This document shows positions 19,101 to 26,195 of a DNA stretch of 64,000 bases, piece by piece. Positions within the stretch are counted from its first letter, which is position 1; every line of letters starts with the position of its first letter. The stretch is from Caulobacteraceae bacterium. Its GTDB lineage: Bacteria > Pseudomonadota > Alphaproteobacteria > Caulobacterales > Caulobacteraceae. The DNA is taken from NCBI GenBank assembly GCA_003164925.1, contig PLRV01000078.1:30382-94381 (forward strand), in the 5' to 3' direction. The notes under the pieces are model-generated. The model worked only from the letters and a program-made list of their open reading frames with translations, was not told the origin of the DNA and searched no databases. The translations under genes were made by a program, and so were the position numbers.

Positions 19101-20551
19101 GCGCCCTGATGTCGGGCGTGACCTCGCCCACCCGGTACGGCGAGCTGTTCGTCTCGGGCTCGGCCAATGTCGCAGGCGGCGGCGTGGGCCTGCAGCAGCT
19201 GTCGCCGGCCCTCCTAGCCACGGGCCAGAGCTATACGATCATCCAGGCCTCGACCCTGACGCTCAGCAGCAGCGTGACCGGCGTGGTGAGCGGCTTCAAC
19301 GTGTCGATCAGCACAGTGACGGCCGGCTCGTTCCAGGACCTGGTGCTGACCCTGGGCGCGCCAATCTCAACGTCGACGCCTACCCCGCCGCCGGCGTCCA
19401 AATGGACCTATGTCGGCAACCAGGAGGGCGGCCCGGCCAGTCCCATCGGGGTGCTGCTGGACAAGATCGCGGGCGGGAGCTCCAGCCAAGCCCAGCAGTT
19501 CCAGGCGACCATCCTGACCTATCTGAGCGGCCTGACCCTGGCCCAGCAGGAACACGCCCTCAACCAGATGTCGCCCACCCAGCTGAGCGCCCTGACCAAT
19601 GTGGCGGCGACCTCGCCTGCGCTGAACGCCATCCTGCAGCACCTGGACGTGTTCGCCGCCGCGCGCGGCGAGGTGCAGGTGGCCTCCCTGTCGGACGACT
19701 ACTACGGCGACGTCTACGGCGAGCAGGGCCGCGGGATGTGGGGCAAGATCGTGGGCGGCGGCGCGGTGCGCACCGACAGCGCCTCGGCCTATGGCGCGAC
19801 GGACTACGGCCTGGTGTTCGGCGCGGACCTCTACCGCACCCCCCAGGCCCTGTGGGGCGTGACGGTGTCATGGCTGCACGCCAACGCCACGGGCCATCAG
19901 GACCTGACGGGCGAGACCACGGGGGTGGACAGCTATCAGTTCACCGCCTACGGCGCGCTGAAGCCCCAGGCCTGGGGCGGCCACTGGCTGGTATCGGGCG
20001 AGGCGGCGGTCGCCTTGGACAACTACAAGCAATCCCGGCGGATCGACGCCTTCAACGTGACAGCCGGCTCCCAATACGAGGGCCAGCAGTATCTGCTGAA
20101 CGGCACGGTCGGCTATGTGATCAACCGGCAGGGCTACAACCTGACGCCCTACACCGGCTTCAGGGAGGTCCATGTGACCAACCCCGCCTACGCCGAGGCC
20201 GGGGCCGGGCAGTTGGACATGCAGATCAACGCGGTCACGCTGGACAGCTTCACCCAGGAAACCGGCGTCAAGTACGACGGGGTAGCCAGCTGGGCCTACG
20301 GCAAGCTCTTCCCCACCCTCACCCTGGCCTGGACCCACGACTACACCTCAGGCCCGATCCCGATCACCGGCTCTCTGGCCGGGGTGACCTTCGAGGAGCC
20401 GGCCAAGCGCGCCGCCGCGGACGGCCTGGCGATAGGCGCGGGCGTCAATGCTCAGCTGAAAGGCTGGTCCATCGGCCTGGAATACCAGGGCGACATCCGC
20501 TCGGACTTCCAGAGCCATACCGCGGCCATCAAGGCCAACTGGAAGTTTTAA
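16187..20551 (+). CDS. Large autotransporter adhesin (type Va secretion)
   Basis: 1,454 residues. A signal peptide (KRQALLVTTCLAAAGAAAAF, cleavage near AHA-D) leads into a passenger of about 1,100 residues made of irregular repeats of the kind IG-x-L-x-NSGVISG, rich in Asn, Gly, Ser and Thr, which should fold as a right-handed beta-helix. A proline-rich linker (STPTPPPASK) precedes a helical segment and the beta-barrel translocator from about residue 1180 (GRGMWGKIVGGGAV), ending with the aromatic C-terminus KANWKF expected for BAM insertion. GTG starts at 16187 and 16199 are both possible; a G-rich run precedes the second. Function is probably adhesion or biofilm. No protease catalytic triad was seen. 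A TPR-sulfotransferase and TPR-glycosyltransferase follow directly. Confidence 0.9.
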   Translation: MGATVGQIHLRALSIGLKAPASEPIKRQALLVTTCLAAAGAAAAFIQAYPSKAHADTIVSTATNAPQTWNSGGFTVTNTGTIATTAAAITATGSGQTTLSNSGRINGSNGVELVTSVVAASIVNNTGGLIVGQVNAIAVDGTLSALSNSGSLLGSAAGLGGAGVYVPGTLGTLTNSGSIGADIPTSSFAGIKVGRGGTITSIVNNSGGTISGTSAAISIRSGGSIGAITNSGVIAGVINNQSARDLTLSSDSQTGTLTASNGSGGVINTLSNLSIVGSVYTDQSINVSGHTLFNDRFLALGAVVSVTGAYVQTNADLMIRSGAELLVSGTASFNNAGVSLSGLSPTANYLTTDPAVTVASAAAGLTVSGSFYGYDNLGVTYTESTVGHDLRLTRVSDYVGGSLVSLSNSGDLGGAYGLRVADTGSLGAFINQASGAMSGSTGLVVQGTIGAVTNNGLIQGYSQGVYNSGVIGTLTNAGVIQGVGGMSGGLGLVNQGSIHVLSNSGSIIGASHQVGVYNWGVIDTLSNSGTIVGPSWAAVFNRGVIGTLINSGMMGGSLSRGGLVNESGPQKRIVQAYTKAPLGESMASIGALTNQSGGVISGYSTGVYNAGMIGTLTNQGSIQGDIGVYNDVARKTGSIGVLNNSGVISGGATGIYNAGLIGQLINTGTISGSVALWSGGFTSSGSTSGQTVVGSISVLNNSGVILGGATGIYNAGAIGQLINAGTISGSVALWNGAFTTSSGQTVVGSIGQITNSGVIEGNTGIYNAGSIGTIINTGTILATVASTAAGVITTAGVTKSLSARASRNAAIWNDVGASIGLISNSGMISGHTGILNAGSIGAINNSGVITGATALYLSGTIGQITNSGVIAGNIVNASGADLTIAGGSGTVYGLLTGLNGSIGTISDSIQPTSSGSINTVPENEVSGGNVTLSGNVLLNDILVLGNHNLVNTGVLQINNAISITGGFSQTGGALMSGVTSPTRYGELFVSGSANVAGGGVGLQQLSPALLATGQSYTIIQASTLTLSSSVTGVVSGFNVSISTVTAGSFQDLVLTLGAPISTSTPTPPPASKWTYVGNQEGGPASPIGVLLDKIAGGSSSQAQQFQATILTYLSGLTLAQQEHALNQMSPTQLSALTNVAATSPALNAILQHLDVFAAARGEVQVASLSDDYYGDVYGEQGRGMWGKIVGGGAVRTDSASAYGATDYGLVFGADLYRTPQALWGVTVSWLHANATGHQDLTGETTGVDSYQFTAYGALKPQAWGGHWLVSGEAAVALDNYKQSRRIDAFNVTAGSQYEGQQYLLNGTVGYVINRQGYNLTPYTGFREVHVTNPAYAEAGAGQLDMQINAVTLDSFTQETGVKYDGVASWAYGKLFPTLTLAWTHDYTSGPIPITGSLAGVTFEEPAKRAAADGLAIGAGVNAQLKGWSIGLEYQGDIRSDFQSHTAAIKANWKF
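18098..18430 (+). repeat. Recent tandem duplication inside the autotransporter passenger
   Basis: Two adjacent units of 171 nt (18098-18268) and 162 nt (18269-18430) encode 57 and 54 residues that differ at only about eight positions plus a three-residue gap. Both begin SI-x-VLNNSGVI and end SGQTVVG. The surrounding repeats are far more diverged, so this is a recent in-frame duplication. Confidence 0.85.
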
Positions 20552-20603
20552 GGTCTAATCAAAGGCTGGCGGCGGGGCTTTGTCCGGTGCAAAATACCAG
20601 GTG

Positions 20604-22694
20604 ATGAACACAACGCCGCAGTCCGCGCCCGGCCTTTCGATCGACCAGGCTCTGGCCCAGGCGCACGCTCACTGGGACGCGGGCCAGAATATCCCAGCCG
20701 AAATGCTGTGCCAGCAGGTCCTGGCCGTCTGGCCGGGGCAAAGCGACGCCCTACATCTGCTCGGTCTAATGGCCTACGCTTTCGGCAATGTCGATCTGGC
20801 GATCGACAATCTACGGCGCGCCTGCCAAGCGCCGCGGGTGGCGCCCGTTTATCTCAGCAACCTGGCCGAGATGTGCCGCCAGCGCGGCCTGCTGGCCGAG
20901 GGCGAGGAAGCCGCCCGCCGCGCGGTGGGGCTTGAGCCGACCCTGGTGGGCGCTTGGAACAATCTGGGCATCATCCAGCAGGAGGCCGGCAAGCTGGAAG
21001 AGAGCCTGGCGAGTCTGACCCGCGTGGTCGGGCTTAAGCCGGACGACGCCTTGGCGCGCAACAACCTGGGCAATACGCTCAAGCGCCTGGGCCGACTGGA
21101 CGAGGCGCGCCAGCAGTATGAGGCGGCCCTGGCCCTCATGCCCAACTATGCCGAGGCGCACAGCAACCTGGGCTCCCTGCTCAATGATCTCGGCCGCTCG
21201 GACGAGGCCCTGGCGTCGATCCGGCGGGCCATGGACATCAATCCGCGACTGGCCGACGCCTATATCAACGCCTCGGGCGTGGAGACCGCCCGCCGCCGCT
21301 ATGACGACGCCCTGCGCTGGATCGACGGCCTGTTGTCCTTCGCCCCGCTGCATCCTGGCGGTCTGGCGGCCAAGGCGTCGGTGCTGGTGAGCATGGAGCG
21401 CCCCGACCAGGCGGTGGACGTGGCGCTCCAGGCGGTCTCGGCCGCGCCGCAAAGCGGCGACGCCCTGCTGGCCTTGGGCGAGGCTCTGCACGCCCAAGGC
21501 CAACTGGACCAGGCCCTTCTGGCGTTTGATAAGGCCATCGCCCTGGGCGGCCTGACGGTCGAAAAGGCCATGATCAACCGGGCCTCGGTCAAGACGGAGC
21601 AAGGCGACAAGGAAGCGGCGCTGGCGGACCTAAAAGCCGTGATCGAGCGGTTCCCGAACTCGGCGTCGGCCTGGCTGCCGCTGAGCGACATGAAGAAGTT
21701 CAAGGCCGCCGATCCCGATATCGCCCGCATGGAGCGCCTGGCCGGGCCGGGCGTCTTGCTGGCGCGCAGCGAGGCGACGGCCGTGCGCTTCGCCCTGGGC
21801 AAGGCCTGGATGGACGCCGGCGACGCGGAGCGGGCCTTCGAGCACCTGAACGAAGGCAACCGCATGATGCGCGAGACCTTCGCCTATGACGCCGATGAGA
21901 CCAGCCGGTGGATCGCTTCGATCGGCCAGGCCCTGGACGCCAAGACCTTCAAGCGGCTGAGCGGCGGCGGCGCGCCGTCGGACGCGCCGGTGTTCGTGAT
22001 CGGCGTGCCCCGGTCGGGCACGACCTTGCTGGAGCAGATCCTGGCCTCGCACGCGGCGGTGCACGGGGCCGGCGAACTGAGCGCCATGCGGACCCTGACC
22101 GACGCCTACGGCGGCCCGGCGGCCCTCGTATCGGCGCTGACGCCGGACGTGGCCACGCAGATCGGGCGGGACTATCTGGCTGAAATCGCCAAGCTAGGCG
22201 GCGGCAAGGCCCGGGTGGTGGACAAGATGCCGTCCAACTTCCTGCTCGCCGGCCTCATCCCTTTGGTTCTGCCCGGCGCGCACATCATCCACGTGAAGCG
22301 CGATCCGGTGGACACCTGCCTGTCCTGCTACTCCAAGCTGTTCGCGCGCGAACAGCTGTTCACTTACGACTTGACCGAACTGGGCCGCTTCTACCGCGAC
22401 TACGAGGCGATCATGGCGCATTGGCGCAAGGTGCTGCCGGCGGATCGCTTCTTGGAGGTGCAATACGAGGCGGTGGTGGATGACCTGGAGGGTCAGGCCC
22501 GGCGCATGATCGAATTCATCGGCCTGCCTTGGGATGACGCGGTGCTCGACTTCCACAAGACCAAGCGTCGGGTGCGCACCGCCAGCGTCAACCAGGTGCG
22601 CCAGCCCCTTTTCAACACGAGCGTCGGCCGCTGGAAGCCCTTCGCCAAGCAGCTTAGGCCTCTCACCGACGCCCTCGGCCTTCTGGAACCCTGA
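20604..22694 (+). CDS. TPR-repeat sulfotransferase
   Basis: 696 residues from the ATG at 20604 (an in-frame TTG at 20580 is possible). The first ~390 residues are tetratricopeptide repeats (for example AWNNLGIIQQEAGKLEESLA, NNLGNTLKRLGRLDEA, AHSNLGSLLNDLGRSDEALA). The C-terminal ~230 residues are a sulfotransferase: PVFVIGVPRSGTTLLEQIL holds the 5'-phosphosulfate loop (GVPRSGTT from residue 467), and KRDPVDTCLSCYSKLF the 3'-phosphate-binding Arg/Ser. The likely donor is PAPS; the acceptor, presumably a glycan or protein bound by the TPRs, is unknown. It starts 52 nt after the autotransporter and is 5 nt from the next gene, so the three probably form one transcription unit. Confidence 0.9.
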   Translation: MNTTPQSAPGLSIDQALAQAHAHWDAGQNIPAEMLCQQVLAVWPGQSDALHLLGLMAYAFGNVDLAIDNLRRACQAPRVAPVYLSNLAEMCRQRGLLAEGEEAARRAVGLEPTLVGAWNNLGIIQQEAGKLEESLASLTRVVGLKPDDALARNNLGNTLKRLGRLDEARQQYEAALALMPNYAEAHSNLGSLLNDLGRSDEALASIRRAMDINPRLADAYINASGVETARRRYDDALRWIDGLLSFAPLHPGGLAAKASVLVSMERPDQAVDVALQAVSAAPQSGDALLALGEALHAQGQLDQALLAFDKAIALGGLTVEKAMINRASVKTEQGDKEAALADLKAVIERFPNSASAWLPLSDMKKFKAADPDIARMERLAGPGVLLARSEATAVRFALGKAWMDAGDAERAFEHLNEGNRMMRETFAYDADETSRWIASIGQALDAKTFKRLSGGGAPSDAPVFVIGVPRSGTTLLEQILASHAAVHGAGELSAMRTLTDAYGGPAALVSALTPDVATQIGRDYLAEIAKLGGGKARVVDKMPSNFLLAGLIPLVLPGAHIIHVKRDPVDTCLSCYSKLFAREQLFTYDLTELGRFYRDYEAIMAHWRKVLPADRFLEVQYEAVVDDLEGQARRMIEFIGLPWDDAVLDFHKTKRRVRTASVNQVRQPLFNTSVGRWKPFAKQLRPLTDALGLLEP

Positions 22695-22699
22695 CGGCG

Positions 22700-23887
22700 G
22701 TGAGTCAGGTCGAACTGGAAGCACGCAATCTGATCGCCCAGGACCGCCTGGCCGAGGCCGAAGCCCTTCTTCGCCAGGCCCTGGCGTCCGGATCCGGCGC
22801 GGCCAGCCTGTGGCGCATGCTTGGCGCGGCGATCCGCGGCCAGGGGCGCGTCGCCGAGGCCAGGCCGATCCAGGAATTGCTGGTCGACGCCATGCCGGGC
22901 GACCTGTCCATGCGCTTCGACCTGGCCGAGACGCTGTTGGTGTTGGGCGAGTTCGAGCGCGGCTGGCGCGAGTATCACTACCGCTACCAGATGCCTCACA
23001 CCACGCGCATCGAGCGCAAGGTGCAAAAGCCCCGCTGGGACGGCCGGCCCATTCCCGGCAAGACCCTGCTGATCCACGACGAGCAGGGCTACGGCGACAC
23101 CTTCCAGTTCATGCGCATGGTCCCTTGGGCCAAAGCGCGCTCGGGCGCCCGCGTGGTGTTGGAGATCAATCACGAAATGCACAGCCTGGCGGCGCGCATG
23201 GGCGGGTTCGACGCCATCACCCTGCGCGGCCAGCTGCCGCCGACGTTCGACGAACACTGCGAAATGATGAGCCTGCCTATGGCCATGGGCTTGAAGCTTG
23301 AGGATCTGCCAGGCTCGCCCATGCCCTATCTGACGGCCGATCCGGAGCGCTTGGCCTTGTGGCGAGACCGGCTGAAGGACCTCCCACGGCCGCTGGTCTG
23401 CCTGGTGTGGGCCGGACGGCCGACGCACCTGAACGATGCGCGCAGGTCCATGAGTCTGCCCATGCTGGCCCCCCTGGCCTCGTCGGGGGCCACCTTCCTG
23501 TCGATCCAGAAAGGTCCGACCGAGGGTTTGGCCACAGAGCCGCCAGAGGGCATGACCTTGGTCAATCTCAGCCCCGAGATCCGCGATTTCGAGGATACGG
23601 CCGCCATCCTGACCGTCGCCGACCTTTTGATCTCGGTGGACTCCTCGCCCGTCCACCTGGCCGGGGCGCTCGGCCGGCCGGTCTGGGTCATGCTGCCGTT
23701 CATTCCCGACTGGCGCTGGCTCATGCACCGCGAGGATACGCCCTGGTATCCAGCTCACCGCCTGTTCCGCCAGGCGAGCCCCGGCGACTGGGACGGTGTG
23801 GTGCGTAAGATGGTCCAGGCCCTAGCTGAGCGGTCACCGCCAGGCAAGACGGGCCAGAGACGCGGCTCCGTCAAGCCGCCGCGCTGA
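22700..23887 (+). CDS. TPR-containing glycosyltransferase (heptosyltransferase/GT9-like)
   Basis: 395 residues with GTG start 5 nt after the sulfotransferase stop. Residues 1-95 are TPR-like helices (NLIAQDRLAEAEALLRQAL, FDLAETLLVLGEFERGWREY). The remainder is a two-domain GT-B protein: PGKTLLIHDEQGYGDTFQFM opens the N-domain and LISVDSSPVHLAGALGRPVW is the C-terminal nucleotide-sugar-binding element seen in GT9 heptosyltransferases (usually NDSGPxHLAxALG). Such TPR-GT proteins commonly modify surface or flagellar proteins or polysaccharides. Its link to the autotransporter and sulfotransferase suggests a surface-decoration role, which is inference. Confidence 0.82.
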   Translation: MSQVELEARNLIAQDRLAEAEALLRQALASGSGAASLWRMLGAAIRGQGRVAEARPIQELLVDAMPGDLSMRFDLAETLLVLGEFERGWREYHYRYQMPHTTRIERKVQKPRWDGRPIPGKTLLIHDEQGYGDTFQFMRMVPWAKARSGARVVLEINHEMHSLAARMGGFDAITLRGQLPPTFDEHCEMMSLPMAMGLKLEDLPGSPMPYLTADPERLALWRDRLKDLPRPLVCLVWAGRPTHLNDARRSMSLPMLAPLASSGATFLSIQKGPTEGLATEPPEGMTLVNLSPEIRDFEDTAAILTVADLLISVDSSPVHLAGALGRPVWVMLPFIPDWRWLMHREDTPWYPAHRLFRQASPGDWDGVVRKMVQALAERSPPGKTGQRRGSVKPPR

Positions 23888-23906
23888 TCGCACCGCCATC
23901 GGGGCC

Positions 23907-25445
23907 CTACGCTCCGCGCGCGAACAGGTCCGCGAAAGCCTCGCGCAGCCGGTTCTTCTGCACCTTGCCCATGGCGTTGCGCGGCAGATCGTCCAGGAAC
24001 AGGACCCTCTTGGGTTGCTTGTACCGGGCCAGTCGCTCGGCCAGGGCGTCGAGAACCGCGCGCTCGCCCAGGACTGCTCCCGGCTTCAGCACTACCGCGG
24101 CGGCCACGCCTTCTCCGAAGTCCGGATGGGGAACGCCGAACACGGCCGCCTCGGCCACGCCGTCCAGACGATCGATCTCGGCCTCGACCTCCTTGGGATA
24201 GACATTGTAGCCGCCCGAGATCACCAGGTCCTTGGCCCGGCCGACGATGCGCAGATAGCCCTGGGCGTCGAACTGGCCGAGGTCGCCGGTGATGAAGAAG
24301 CCGTCGGCGCGAAAGTCCGCCGCGGTTTTCTCCGGCATGCCCCAATAGCCGCCAAACACGTTGGGGCCGCGCACCTCGATCATGCCCACGGCGCCGGTGG
24401 GCAACGCCAGCCCCGTATCGGGATCGGCCACTCTTATGTCCACGCCCGGCAGCGGCAGACCGACCGTGCCGGCGATCCGCTCGCCGTCGTAGGGATTGGA
24501 GCTGTTCATATTGGTCTCGGTCATGCCGTACCGCTCCAGGATCCGGTGGCCGGTGCGCTCGAACCAGTCCCGATGCGTCTCCTCGAGCAAGGGCGCCGAG
24601 CCGGACACGAACAAGCGCATGCCCGCGCACGCCTCGCGCGTGAGACCGGCCTGCTGCACCAACCGCACATAGAAGGTGGGCACGCCCATCATGACCGTGG
24701 CCTGTCCCATCCGGGCCAGGATCTCGCCCGGATCGAAGCGCGGCAGGAAGATCATGGAGGCGCCCGCCATCAAGGTGACGTTGGTCGCCACGAACAGACC
24801 GTGGGTGTGGAAGATCGGCAAGGCGTGCAGCAACACGTCGCCCGGGCCGTAGCGCCAAAGCTCGGCCAGGGTGCGGGCGTTGCTGGCCAGATTGCCGTGG
24901 CTGAGCACCGCGCCCTTGGGGCGTCCGGTGGTGCCGGAGGTGTAGAGGATCGCCGCCGCATCATCTGGCGCGCGCGCGACATCTTCGAACGCCGGCCCAT
25001 ACGCTGCCGCCAGCGCGCTCCAGGAGCCGGCGCCGTCGCCGTCCAGGGTTTCGATCCTCGCCACGTCCAGGCGACGGGCCAGCGGTTCTATCTCGGCGAC
25101 GCGGGCGGGGTCGCACACCACCACCTTGGGCCGGGCGTCCGCCAGGAAATACTCAAGTTCGGCCAGGGTGTAGGCCGTGTTGAGCGGCAACCAGACCGCG
25201 CCCGCCCGCACGCAGGCGAGATACAGGACGATGGCCTCGGCGCTCTTCTCCACCTGGGCTGCGACCCGGTCGCCGGGCTGAACGCCGCAACCGACCAAGG
25301 CGGCCGCCATGCGCCCTGAGAGCGCCAGCATGTCCGCATAGGTCAGGCGCCGGTCAGCGGCGTCCTTGTGCGCGGGCAAAACGATGAACGGCCGATCAAC
25401 ACCGGCGATCCGCGCCCGAAACTGATCGAAAAGAAGGTTGCCCAT
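23907..25445 (-). CDS. matB: Malonyl-CoA synthetase
   Basis: 512-residue ANL-superfamily ligase that converts malonate, ATP and CoA to malonyl-CoA. The phosphate loop is ILYTSGTTGRPKGAVLSHGN, the hinge region DGFFITGDLGQFDAQGYLRI and the C-terminal catalytic lysine lies in NAMGKVQKNRLRE. What separates it from generic acyl-CoA ligases is ERYGMTETNMNSSNPYDGER, characteristic of MatB, along with ALPIFHTHGLFVATN. No malonyl-CoA decarboxylase (matA) or malonate transporter (matC) lies beside it; the gene is monocistronic here. It faces the glycosyltransferase gene tail-to-tail with a 19-nt gap. Methylmalonate may also be accepted by the family. Confidence 0.9.
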   Translation of the reverse strand: MGNLLFDQFRARIAGVDRPFIVLPAHKDAADRRLTYADMLALSGRMAAALVGCGVQPGDRVAAQVEKSAEAIVLYLACVRAGAVWLPLNTAYTLAELEYFLADARPKVVVCDPARVAEIEPLARRLDVARIETLDGDGAGSWSALAAAYGPAFEDVARAPDDAAAILYTSGTTGRPKGAVLSHGNLASNARTLAELWRYGPGDVLLHALPIFHTHGLFVATNVTLMAGASMIFLPRFDPGEILARMGQATVMMGVPTFYVRLVQQAGLTREACAGMRLFVSGSAPLLEETHRDWFERTGHRILERYGMTETNMNSSNPYDGERIAGTVGLPLPGVDIRVADPDTGLALPTGAVGMIEVRGPNVFGGYWGMPEKTAADFRADGFFITGDLGQFDAQGYLRIVGRAKDLVISGGYNVYPKEVEAEIDRLDGVAEAAVFGVPHPDFGEGVAAAVVLKPGAVLGERAVLDALAERLARYKQPKRVLFLDDLPRNAMGKVQKNRLREAFADLFARGA

Positions 25446-25514
25446 GAGGCGCCGCGCCGTCCGTTGGTTGCTTGCGGCTTGGCGTTGAACGATCTGCGCC
25501 GTCGCGTAAAGCCC

Positions 25515-25712
25515 CTAAGAGCGCGCGCGCAGGTAGCCGGGGCCGTGATCGGGGACGATCTGAACCGGCAAGCCCATGAGCCGCCTGGGCGAGAAGTCGT
25601 TGTCGGGAGAGCGCAGGAACGACTCGTCCTTGAGCAGGGAGCGCCACTCCGCCGGCGTAAACCTCAGCGTGAAATTGGTCGTCGGGCGCATCGGTGCGTT
25701 ACACGATCTCAT
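25515..25712 (-). CDS. Small hypothetical protein (65 aa)
   Basis: Short open frame upstream of matB. The ATG at 25712 has AGGA 7 nt before it, which favours it over the ATG at 25691. The predicted sequence includes PTTNFTLRFTPAEWRSLLKD and ends LPVQIVPDHGPGYLRARS, with no membrane segment or recognised domain. The composition is balanced rather than the Arg/Pro/Ala-rich look of chance frames in this GC-rich DNA, which is why I list it. No function can be given. Confidence 0.4.
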   Translation of the reverse strand: MRSCNAPMRPTTNFTLRFTPAEWRSLLKDESFLRSPDNDFSPRRLMGLPVQIVPDHGPGYLRARS

Positions 25713-25794
25713 TGCAGAATCCTGATCAAACGCCTCCACCCACGGCAAATCTCAGAAATCGAATGGGCCAAAGTAAGGCCTAACCTCAGGTGAT

Positions 25795-25915
25795 CGGCCG
25801 TACTTAGGATTATTATGTATCTATCTCATTTCTTTGTATCCGCTTCATTGCGGTTATATTCTGAAAAATTATATATTATGACTTATCCATGACGGACACA
25901 AATGCGGCTTAATTC
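25795..25915. promoter_or_regulatory. AT-rich intergenic segment upstream of glgP
   Basis: About 120 nt with a base composition near two-thirds A+T inside DNA that is otherwise about two-thirds G+C. It contains many TAT and ATTAT runs (around 25814-25824 and 25855-25880). No defined operator was recognised. It lies 280-400 nt before glgP and 80-200 nt from the small minus-strand frame, so it is a plausible promoter or nucleoid-protein site. The rest of 25916-26195 shows no supportable gene. Confidence 0.4.
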
Positions 25916-26195
25916 GAGTTGTTGCATCTTATACGTCGCTCTTGCCCGCTGACGCTGCCCGGCCCGCCAGGACGGCGCCGCCATCACGCGCTGCAACCGC
26001 AGTTCAAACGAAAGCAAAGCGGCCGCCCGGTGCGACGGGAGAGCAGGCAGGCGTCTTCGCTCTTTAGGCGCCGCCTGCCGAACTTTCGAATTTGCTCGAT
26101 CTAGCCTTGTGCCCGCGCCGGGGCCGATGTCTGCTGGCTTTGCATTTAGGCCGGGCCGCGGCGCAATGGGCGGCTGTGGAGGATGACTAGACCCA

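Noticed and set aside
18214-20604. 796-codon open frame in another plus frame inside the autotransporter gene
   Set aside because: Arg/Gln/His/Pro-rich translation without domains, fully nested in a gene with signal peptide, repeats and barrel; a product of high GC content.
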